This document shows positions 1-6,212 of a DNA stretch of 6,212 nt, piece by piece. Position numbers and translations under genes: made by a program. The DNA is taken from contig JAKAFG010000128.1 of assembly GCA_021818125.1 (NCBI GenBank), forward strand, positions 1 to 6,212. Reading direction: 5' to 3'. How positions within the stretch are numbered: position 1 is the stretch's first letter; each line of letters starts with the position of its first letter. This DNA comes from Pseudomonadota bacterium (lineage in GTDB: Bacteria > Pseudomonadota > Gammaproteobacteria > Acidithiobacillales > Acidithiobacillaceae). A model generated the notes under the pieces. It was not told where the DNA came from. It made no database searches and worked only from the letters and a program-made list of their open reading frames with translations.

Positions 1-362
1 CCAAAGGGTAACAACGGGCCGATCGCTTCCTTTATCTGAAGGTGCGCGCGGCCGTATTCCCGATGCTCCGCCTTGCCTACCCGCCCACCCAGTAACTGGG
101 CCATCAACTGCAGGCCGTAACAAATACCGAGGACTGGCAAGCCCATGGCAAACAGGGCAGGATCAACGGATGGGGCATCGACATCGTGCACCGACGATGG
201 CCCTCCGGACAGAATGATCCCCTTGGGCCGCCAAGCCCGTATCTCCGCCAGCGCCATATGGTAGGGATGAATTTCGCAATAGACGTGAGCTTCGCGCACC
301 CGCCGCGCAATAAGCTGGGTGAACTGCGAACCAAAATCGAGAATCAGGATACGTTCTTGCAT
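1..362 (-). CDS. guaA: GMP synthase (glutamine-hydrolysing), N-terminal part, cut by window edge
   Basis: GuaA converts XMP to GMP in the cytoplasm using ATP and glutamine, the last step of guanine nucleotide synthesis. The frame is open from the ATG at 362-360 to the window edge: 120 codons of roughly 510-525 usual for the family. What is visible is the class I glutamine amidotransferase domain. It opens with ILILDFGSQFTQLIARRVRE (residues 5-24), then ILSGGPSSV (50-58), then the nucleophile elbow GICYGLQ (79-85) with catalytic Cys81. The rest of this domain, including its His and Glu, and the ATP pyrophosphatase and dimerisation domains lie outside the window. The start is well supported: GGAG sits 6 bases upstream and the guaB stop lies only 3 bp away. 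The tight guaB-guaA spacing indicates one transcript. Identity is near certain; only completeness is unknown. Confidence 0.96.
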   Translation of the reverse strand, partial: MQERILILDFGSQFTQLIARRVREAHVYCEIHPYHMALAEIRAWRPKGIILSGGPSSVHDVDAPSVDPALFAMGLPVLGICYGLQLMAQLLGGRVGKAEHREYGRAHLQIKEAIGPLLPF

Positions 363-365
363 GGT

Positions 366-1826
<1,461 letters not shown>

Positions 1827-1832
1827 AGTGAT

Positions 1833-1838
1833 TCACCT
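1833..1838 (-). promoter_or_regulatory. guaB ribosome binding site
   Basis: The minus strand reads AGGTGA, 6 bases before the guaB ATG (1826-1824), a good match to the 16S anti-Shine-Dalgarno sequence. It supports the chosen guaB start and lies 9 bases downstream of the leader hairpin at 1848-1874. It sits in a small GTGA-T-TCAC symmetry (1828-1836) that is probably chance. Confidence 0.7.
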
Positions 1839-1847
1839 AACAGGAAA

Positions 1848-1874
1848 GGGGCCGGGCCATTGCGTCCCAGCCCC
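1848..1874 (-). promoter_or_regulatory. GC-rich hairpin in the guaB leader, possibly an attenuator
   Basis: Read as minus-strand RNA, 1874-1866 (GGGGCUGGG) pairs with 1856-1848 (CCCGGCCCC) in nine continuous pairs, one of them a U-G wobble, closing a nine-base loop. It is followed by UUUCCUGUU. The hairpin lies between the predicted guaBA promoter and the guaB ribosome binding site. The plus strand would carry a C-A mismatch at the wobble position, so the fold suits the guaB direction better. It could be a weak terminator used for attenuation, or a structure protecting the 5' end of the mRNA. The U run is short and interrupted, and I see no clear competing antiterminator. The pairing is seen in the sequence; the function is inferred. 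Confidence 0.45.
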
Positions 1875-1893
1875 ATGGTTCAAGGCATTCCGC

Positions 1894-1922
1894 ACTATAC
1901 CGAAGCGGATATGAATTTTCCA
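1894..1922 (-). promoter_or_regulatory. Predicted sigma70-like promoter of guaBA
   Basis: On the minus strand, TGGAAA (1922-1917, 4 of 6 matches to TTGACA) and TATAGT (1899-1894, 5 of 6 matches to TATAAT) are separated by exactly 17 bp. Transcription would start near 1887 and give a leader of about 60 bases that holds the hairpin at 1874-1848 and the guaB ribosome binding site. I saw no clear PurR-type palindrome nearby. Confidence 0.5.
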
Positions 1923-1929
1923 GCCTCGT

Positions 1930-1956
1930 TTGACGTGGCGGACGCACTCTTGTAAT
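1930..1956 (+). promoter_or_regulatory. Predicted promoter of the glycosyltransferase gene
   Basis: TTGACG (1930-1935, 5 of 6) and TGTAAT (1951-1956, 5 of 6) are good hexamers, but the spacer is only 15 bp, shorter than the preferred 16-18. The transcript would begin near 1963. That leaves about two bases before the ATG at 1965 but a normal leader of about 44 bases before the ATG at 2007. The -35 box lies 7 bp from that of the divergent guaBA promoter. Confidence 0.35.
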
Positions 1957-2006
1957 TTTCTGCGATGCCTCCATCATCTCCACGACCAAACCCGCATCGC
2001 AGCATC

Positions 2007-2969
2007 ATGACTGTTTCCATCATCATCCCCTGCCACAACGAATCCGGGAATCTCGCAACACTCTACGCCCGGGTCTGTGCCGTCATGGACGAAGCGGGTG
2101 AGCCGTGGGAGATGATTTGCGTCAATGACGGCAGCGGCGACGACACACTGTTGCAGTTGATCGCCCTGCACCACCAGGATCGGCGGGTCAGAGTTATTGA
2201 TTTATCCAGAAATTTTGGCAAGGAAGCGGCGCTCACCGCCGGGCTCGATGCCGCACAGGGAGAAGCCGCCATTCCGCTGGATGCTGACCTGCAAGACCCG
2301 CCCGAACTGATTCCCGAGCTTCTTGCCCGATGGCGGGAGGGGTTTGATGTGGTGAACGCCGTCCGTCTCTCCCGCGAAGGAGAGTCGTGGCTCAAACGCG
2401 CCTCTGCGCATGTCTTTTACCGGATCATCAATCGCATGAGCGATGTGGAGATACCGCCGGATACGGGTGATTTCCGGCTGTTGTCCCGTCCGGTTCTGGA
2501 TGCCCTGCAGACGCTTCCTGAACGCAGACGCTTCATGAAGGGTTTATTTGCCTGGGTCGGCTTTCGCAGCACGAATGTTTACTACCATCGCGCACCCCGC
2601 CATGCGGGAAAAACCACCTGGAACTATTGGCGGCTATGGAATCTCGCCGTAGAAGGTATTACTTCTTTTAGCCAGGTACCATTACAACTTGCCGCTTATC
2701 TGGGTTTTGTGGTTTCGCTGCTGGCCTTTCTTTATGCCGTCTGGCTGGTAATCAGTACCCTGGTGTATGGAAACCTGGTAAAGGGTTATCCATCCATCAT
2801 GGTTACCCTGCTGTTCCTGGGTGGCGTGCAGCTCATGGCCCTGGGGGTGATCGGTGAGTACCTCGGTCGGATCTATGAGGAAAGCAAGCAGAGGCCGGTA
2901 TACCTGGTCAGACAAGCCTGGGGAATGGTCAATTTACCTAACGCAATTCGATCAGAAGACAACCCATAA
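2007..2969 (+). CDS. Family 2 glycosyltransferase, polyprenyl-phosphate sugar transferase type (GtrB/ArnC/DPM1-like)
   Basis: This is probably an inner-membrane enzyme that moves a sugar from a nucleotide donor to polyprenyl phosphate on the cytoplasmic face; donor and final product cannot be told from sequence. Counting from the ATG at 2007 (320 residues), the GT-A fold begins with TVSIIIPCHNESGNL (2-16). VNDGSGDDT (39-47) and DADLQDPPE (92-100) carry the acidic nucleotide-sugar and metal-binding residues, and DTGDFRLLSR (152-161) is the usual acceptor-side motif. RHAGKTTWNYWRLWNLAVEG (198-217) leads into two hydrophobic segments at about 224-251 and 262-285, followed by a basic tail. This layout is typical of the DPM1-like group. 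An in-frame ATG at 1965 would add 14 Pro- and Ser-rich residues. I prefer 2007 because the family normally starts just before SIIIP and the predicted transcript begins near 1963. Neither ATG has a good ribosome binding site. No flippase or other glycan gene lies nearby. Confidence 0.88.
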   Translation: MTVSIIIPCHNESGNLATLYARVCAVMDEAGEPWEMICVNDGSGDDTLLQLIALHHQDRRVRVIDLSRNFGKEAALTAGLDAAQGEAAIPLDADLQDPPELIPELLARWREGFDVVNAVRLSREGESWLKRASAHVFYRIINRMSDVEIPPDTGDFRLLSRPVLDALQTLPERRRFMKGLFAWVGFRSTNVYYHRAPRHAGKTTWNYWRLWNLAVEGITSFSQVPLQLAAYLGFVVSLLAFLYAVWLVISTLVYGNLVKGYPSIMVTLLFLGGVQLMALGVIGEYLGRIYEESKQRPVYLVRQAWGMVNLPNAIRSEDNP

Positions 2970-2983
2970 TTATTGGACATTAT
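2956..2983 (+). promoter_or_regulatory. Weak candidate promoter for pcnB and following genes
   Basis: AAGACA (2956-2961) and CATTAT (2978-2983) each match their consensus at 4 of 6 positions with a 16-bp spacer. They sit in a locally A+T-rich patch (about 2965-2990) that stands out from the GC-rich surroundings and overlaps the glycosyltransferase stop. TATATA at 2981-2986 is an alternative -10. The rest of the gap to pcnB shows no terminator-like hairpin, so read-through from the glycosyltransferase gene is also possible. Confidence 0.22.
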
Positions 2984-3081
2984 ATAGAGAAAGGCACGCG
3001 CTTCCCGGCGAGCACTGCTTTTCCGCAACTTTTCAGGTACACTGTCGCCCAGATTACCGCCTACCAACCCAGAGATCGCCT

Positions 3082-4578
3082 TTGGTATCCATAAAATCCT
3101 TTATTACCAAGCAGTTGAACCTGCCCGACAGCGCCGTCGAAACGGCGGCGGCACCCTTGTCGCTATCACTCGGCATCCCCGGTGCACGGGTGACGCCGCG
3201 CGGCGAGCACAACATATCCCGGCGCCAGATCAGTGACAGCGCCTTGCAAGTGCTCAATGGCCTGCACCGCGCTGGCTTTCAGGCCTATCTGGTCGGCGGC
3301 AGTGTCCGCGATCTGCTGCTGGGACGGGAGCCTAAGGATTTCGATGTCGCAACGGACGCGCACCCAGAGCAGGTCCGGAAGCTATTTCGGCGCAACGCAC
3401 GACTGATCGGCCGACGCTTTATTCTGGTCCATGTGCAGTTTGGTAACGAGATTATTGAAGTAGCCACCTTCCGTGGCAGCGCGAACGGCAAGGAAGACGA
3501 AGCCAGTGAGCACAGTGAAACAGGGCGCATATTGGCAGACAACGTCTATGGCTCGCTGCAAGAGGACGCACGGCGAAGGGATTTCACCGCCAATGCCCTT
3601 TATTACAATATCGCCGACCGCAGCATTTTAGATTTCTCCACGGGGATGGAAGATTTGCAGGCCGGTCGTCTGCGTGTCATTGGTGATCCCGAACAGCGTT
3701 ACCGGGAAGATCCGGTGCGGATGCTGCGGGCCGTTCGCTTTGCTGCCAAGCTGGGATTCATAATGGATACAGCCGCACAAGTGCCCATAGCGGCCTGCCG
3801 CGAGCGCCTGCAGGAGGTGCCCTCGGCGCGACTGTTTGAAGAAACGCTGAAACTTTTTCTGAACGGCAATGCGCAGACCAGTTTTGAACACCTACGTCAG
3901 CAGGGACTGTTTGCCGCCCTGTTTCCGCAGGTGGATGTGCTCCTCGACAATGCGGAATACGGCGCGGCGCGTGCGTTGTTGCAAGGCGCGCTGGAAGGCA
4001 CCGATACGCGGGTACGCGACGGCAAATCGGTGACGCCCGCGTTCCTTTTTGCCGCACTGCTCTGGCCAGCCCTGCAACTGCAAAGCCAGTTGCTCGAACA
4101 ACAGGGCAAACCCGCCACGGTCGCGTTGCAGCAGGCCGCCAGCGACGTGCTGCAGGAATGCGTGGGGCGGGTTTCTGTCCCCCGCCGCTTCGCTCTGCCC
4201 ATGCGCGAAATCTGGGATTTGCAGGCGCGCTTTCTGCGCCGTGGCGGACGTCGTCCTCATGCTCTGCTCGCCCATCCACGCTTTCGCGCGGCCTTCGATT
4301 TCCTGAGTCTGCGCTGCCAGAGTGGAGAAATACCTGCCACTTTGGTGGAATGGTGGGAACAATTCCAGACCGCAGATCATGATGGTCGGCGCCTCCTCAT
4401 CGAACAGGCCCGTCTCGAAGAAACCGGACAGGAACCAGCGCTGGGGCCACTCCCGGCAACATCACGTCGTCGTCCCCGGCGACGGCGACGGCGCAGTAAT
4501 CGTTCGGATCAGGGCAACGTGGCCCAGCCGGGCGACGCAGACGACAGTCATGACGACGGACAAACCGCCAGCGGTTAA
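3082..4578 (+). CDS. pcnB: Poly(A) polymerase I
   Basis: PcnB adds 3' poly(A) tails to RNAs, which in bacteria marks mRNAs, sRNAs and decay fragments for exonucleases. From TTG 3082 the protein has 498 residues, against about 465 in E. coli. The class II nucleotidyltransferase core shows AYLVGGSVRDLLLG (68-81), catalytic DFD (Asp86 and Asp88), RRDFTANAL (165-173) and EDPVRMLRAVRF (209-220), the base-recognition region. LIGRRFILVHV (108-118) fits the published signature that separates true poly(A) polymerases from CCA enzymes. The RNA-binding region contains SARLFEETLKLFL (248-260) and TPAFLFAALLWPAL (318-331). The tail is arginine-rich, with six consecutive Arg at 466-471, as in E. coli. The start is uncertain: there is no in-frame ATG or GTG between the upstream gene and GTG 3190. 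TTG 3082 has AGAGA 6 bases upstream and gives an N-terminus of family-like length. GTG 3190, with GGTG 5 bases upstream, would give 462 residues. The gene overlaps the next by 29 bp. Confidence 0.95.
   Translation: MVSIKSFITKQLNLPDSAVETAAAPLSLSLGIPGARVTPRGEHNISRRQISDSALQVLNGLHRAGFQAYLVGGSVRDLLLGREPKDFDVATDAHPEQVRKLFRRNARLIGRRFILVHVQFGNEIIEVATFRGSANGKEDEASEHSETGRILADNVYGSLQEDARRRDFTANALYYNIADRSILDFSTGMEDLQAGRLRVIGDPEQRYREDPVRMLRAVRFAAKLGFIMDTAAQVPIAACRERLQEVPSARLFEETLKLFLNGNAQTSFEHLRQQGLFAALFPQVDVLLDNAEYGAARALLQGALEGTDTRVRDGKSVTPAFLFAALLWPALQLQSQLLEQQGKPATVALQQAASDVLQECVGRVSVPRRFALPMREIWDLQARFLRRGGRRPHALLAHPRFRAAFDFLSLRCQSGEIPATLVEWWEQFQTADHDGRRLLIEQARLEETGQEPALGPLPATSRRRPRRRRRRSNRSDQGNVAQPGDADDSHDDGQTASG
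4465..4490 (+). other. Hairpin in the arginine-tract coding region of pcnB
   Basis: In the pcnB mRNA, 4465-4474 (CGUCGUCGUC) can pair with 4481-4490 (GACGGCGACG) over ten continuous pairs with one U-G wobble and a six-base loop. It encodes part of the Arg tail and lies about 60 bases before the start of the next gene. The repeated Arg codons partly explain it: CGT is used before the single Pro and CGA/CGG after it. It may slow ribosomes or affect coupling to the downstream gene, but chance from codon repetition is a fair alternative. Confidence 0.3.
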
Positions 4579-5947
4579 TTCGGACCCTCTCATTTCCACG
4601 GGACACGACTCGCTGGACGCTCACAGTGCCATCCCAAAGGCAGGCCACTTACCCGCCGCACAGATTCGCCAGATGCTGCAACAGCGATGGGGAGACGCGC
4701 TGCTAGAGCGCCTGCACGCCATCGGCAGGATTGCTGCAAACCTTGGCACACCGGCTTATCTTGTGGGCGGCTCTGTCCGTGACCTCCTGCAAAACCATCC
4801 CACACCAGACGTAGACCTGGCCATCGAGGGTGATGTCCGCGCAGTCGCCGGGGCCTGCTCCGCGGAACTGTCCGGCGTGCAATGCACCTATCATCCGCAA
4901 TTCGGCACCGCCATCCTCCAGTACCCCGACGGATTCCAACTGGATCTGGCGCGTTGCCGGATAGAACATTATCCAGCGCCCGCCGCGCTGCCGGAAGTGC
5001 AACCTGGAGACATTCAGGCGGACCTGATCCGCCGCGATTTCACCATCAACGCCATGGCCATCTCCCTGGATCCGGAAAACTTTGGCGACTTTCTGGATCC
5101 CTACGGAGGCAGTGAAGATCTGCAACACAACCTGCTGCGCGTGCTCCATCCCCTTTCTTTTCTGGATGACCCCACCCGCATTCTGCGCGGACTTCGTTTC
5201 GCCGTGCGTTTTCAACTCCAGTTGGAAACCGACACCCGCGGACTACTGGAGGAGGCGCTGGCCCAGGATGTTTTCGCCAGACTCAGCGGCGCGCGTTTAT
5301 GGCGTGAACTGAAGTATCTGCTCGAACTCACCGACCTCCCTGCGGCTTTGGAGAAGCTGGGTGCCTGGCAATTGTGGACACTGTTGCGCCCGGCACCGCT
5401 GGAACTGGAGGCCCTCCTTGCCCGGATACGGCGTGGTCAACAGGAAATCAAGTGGTTTCACTGCCACTTCTCCGGCGAGAAACTCCTCGGCGCCGCCGTC
5501 TTGCTGACCATACTCTGGCGGGATGTCCCTTGGGCGGAGGCGGAGAAACGCTTACACTATTGGCCGCTGGCTGAGGGGCGTCATATTCTGAACGATCTGC
5601 ACCGGCTGTCAGAAATGCCTGTGGCCTTGGCGAAGGCCAGTCGCCCCAGTGTAGTAGCGCGATTATGGGAATCGCTGTCTCTGCCAGGCATGCTGGCGCT
5701 ATGGGCAGAATACCCGGAAACCGATGCCATCACCGAAAGTGGCCGCTACTACTTGCTGAAACAGCGCGGCCTGACGTCACCGCTCAATGGCAAGGATCTG
5801 CAAGCCATGGGCTTGGCGCCCGGTCCACAGCTTGGTAAGGTACTACGTCGTCTGCACGATGCCCGCCTGGATGGCGCGATTAAAGACAAGGAAACTGCCC
5901 GACAATGGCTTATCAGACAAGGCATCCTGCCTGCCATCCAACCGTGA
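4550..5947 (+). CDS. cca: tRNA nucleotidyltransferase family enzyme (CCA-, CC- or A-adding)
   Basis: This second class II nucleotidyltransferase (465 residues) most likely adds all or part of the CCA end of tRNA. The core shows PAYLVGGSVRDLL (68-80), catalytic DVD (Asp87 and Asp89), FGTAIL (118-123), YPAPAALPEV (141-150), RRDFTINAMA (161-170), LDPYGGSEDL (182-191) and DDPTRILRGLRFAVRF (206-221), whose DDPTR stands where many relatives have EDxxR. The end, GLAPGPQLGKVLRRLHDARL (421-440), matches the C-terminal tRNA-binding region of Bacillus- and Aquifex-like CCA enzymes. The poly(A) polymerase signature seen in the upstream gene is absent. It resembles the Aquifex/Geobacter type rather than the short HD-domain Cca of E. 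coli. Some members add only CC or only A, and this cannot be decided here. ATG 4550 overlaps pcnB by 29 bp and has only a weak ribosome binding site. ATG 4673 (residue 42) is a possible later start without overlap. An upstream ATG at 4322 would overlap pcnB by 257 bp and is unlikely. Confidence 0.85.
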   Translation: MTTDKPPAVNSDPLISTGHDSLDAHSAIPKAGHLPAAQIRQMLQQRWGDALLERLHAIGRIAANLGTPAYLVGGSVRDLLQNHPTPDVDLAIEGDVRAVAGACSAELSGVQCTYHPQFGTAILQYPDGFQLDLARCRIEHYPAPAALPEVQPGDIQADLIRRDFTINAMAISLDPENFGDFLDPYGGSEDLQHNLLRVLHPLSFLDDPTRILRGLRFAVRFQLQLETDTRGLLEEALAQDVFARLSGARLWRELKYLLELTDLPAALEKLGAWQLWTLLRPAPLELEALLARIRRGQQEIKWFHCHFSGEKLLGAAVLLTILWRDVPWAEAEKRLHYWPLAEGRHILNDLHRLSEMPVALAKASRPSVVARLWESLSLPGMLALWAEYPETDAITESGRYYLLKQRGLTSPLNGKDLQAMGLAPGPQLGKVLRRLHDARLDGAIKDKETARQWLIRQGILPAIQP

Positions 5948-6212
5948 TTGCCTGGATCAGTATTGGCAGCAACCTGGACCTGCCCGAGGCACAGGTGCGG
6001 CAGGCGCTGGGGGCCTTGGCCGCCGTACCGGAAAGCACCCTCCTGTGGCAGTCCCATCTCTACCGGACAGCACCCGTGGGTGGTGTCCCCCAGCCCGCGT
6101 TCATCAATGCGGTCGCCCGCTTGCAAACGGCATTGCAACCCCGCGCCCTCCTCAGCCATCTGCAAACGCTGGAGGCAGCAGCGGGACGCCGCCGCGCCGA
6201 GGAAATTAGATC
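5944..6212 (+). CDS. folK: 2-amino-4-hydroxy-6-hydroxymethyldihydropteridine pyrophosphokinase (HPPK), N-terminal part, cut by window edge
   Basis: FolK moves pyrophosphate from ATP to 6-hydroxymethyl-7,8-dihydropterin, the step before dihydropteroate synthase in folate synthesis. The frame is open to the window edge: 89 codons of about 160. Visible motifs are WISIGSNLDLPEAQVRQAL (4-22), SHLYRTAPVGGVPQPAFINA (37-56) and the ATP and pterin site region LLSHLQTLEAAAGRRR (69-84). Glu77 and Arg82 fall at the same numbers as in E. coli HPPK. The PRTLDLD motif expected next, with the metal-binding aspartates, lies past the edge. The start is GTG 5944-5946, which overlaps the upstream TGA (5945-5947) as GTGA. 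No ribosome binding site is visible, so translation probably depends on termination and restart from the preceding gene. A pcnB-folK neighbourhood is common in proteobacteria; here the tRNA nucleotidyltransferase gene lies between them. Confidence 0.93.
   Translation, partial: MIAWISIGSNLDLPEAQVRQALGALAAVPESTLLWQSHLYRTAPVGGVPQPAFINAVARLQTALQPRALLSHLQTLEAAAGRRRAEEIR

Noticed and set aside
1828..1836. Small symmetry GTGA-T-TCAC around the guaB ribosome binding site as a possible operator
   Set aside because: The half sites are only four bases, do not extend outward, and match no operator I recognise.
2854..3081. Upstream extension of the pcnB frame to ATG 2854
   Set aside because: It would overlap the 3' end of the glycosyltransferase gene by 116 bp, and the extra 76 residues do not resemble any PcnB N-terminus. 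PcnB-like sequence begins only after about 3082.
2970..3081. Possible terminator or small RNA in the gap between the glycosyltransferase gene and pcnB
   Set aside because: I found no GC-rich stem followed by a T run on either strand; only an A+T-rich patch that may be a weak promoter.
3758..4380. Several minus-strand open frames of 100-173 codons opposite pcnB
   Set aside because: They are antisense to a clearly conserved gene, mutually overlapping, rich in Arg, Ala and Pro, and have no recognisable motif.
4322..4549. Extension of the tRNA nucleotidyltransferase to ATG 4322
   Set aside because: It would overlap pcnB by 257 bp, and the added residues have no family similarity. ATG 4550 is the last start before the conserved region apart from ATG 4673.
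6209..6212. The window ends in GATC, hinting at a restriction-fragment end
   Set aside because: A four-base site at an edge is easily chance, the left edge shows no such site, and folK runs on in frame.

Overview
The window is a GC-rich, densely coded stretch of ordinary bacterial chromosome. It holds six protein genes in two divergent blocks. The protein sequences look proteobacterial: a PcnB-type poly(A) polymerase with an arginine-rich tail lies upstream of folK, an arrangement common in beta- and gammaproteobacteria. An acidophilic, Acidithiobacillus-like gammaproteobacterial lineage is my best guess from the overall look, but no marker in the window proves it. I see no transposase, integrase, CRISPR array, tRNA, rRNA or phage gene.

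Left block, minus strand (1-1826): guaB (IMP dehydrogenase, complete) is followed after 3 bp by guaA (GMP synthase, cut by the window edge after 120 codons). Together they make GMP from IMP through XMP. A sigma70-like promoter lies at 1894-1922. Between it and the guaB ribosome binding site, the predicted leader RNA can fold a 9-bp GC-rich hairpin followed by a short U run.

Centre (1827-2006): the gap between guaB and the glycosyltransferase gene appears to hold two back-to-back promoters whose -35 boxes lie 7 bp apart.

Right block, plus strand (2007-6212): first comes a membrane-anchored family 2 glycosyltransferase of the polyprenyl-phosphate type. After a 112-bp gap comes a compact group of three genes. 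pcnB is poly(A) polymerase I and has no in-frame ATG or GTG where its start should be. The second gene is another class II nucleotidyltransferase, a CCA-, CC- or A-adding tRNA enzyme, and overlaps pcnB by 29 bp. folK (HPPK, folate synthesis) starts with GTG inside the stop codon of the previous gene and is cut by the right edge. The two nucleotidyltransferases act on RNA 3' ends: PcnB tails mRNAs and sRNAs for decay, and the second builds or repairs tRNA CCA ends. Their overlaps suggest one transcript with coupled translation.

I found no clearly new biological system. The points most worth a second look are the tandem tailing enzymes, the missing standard start of pcnB and the guaB leader hairpin.
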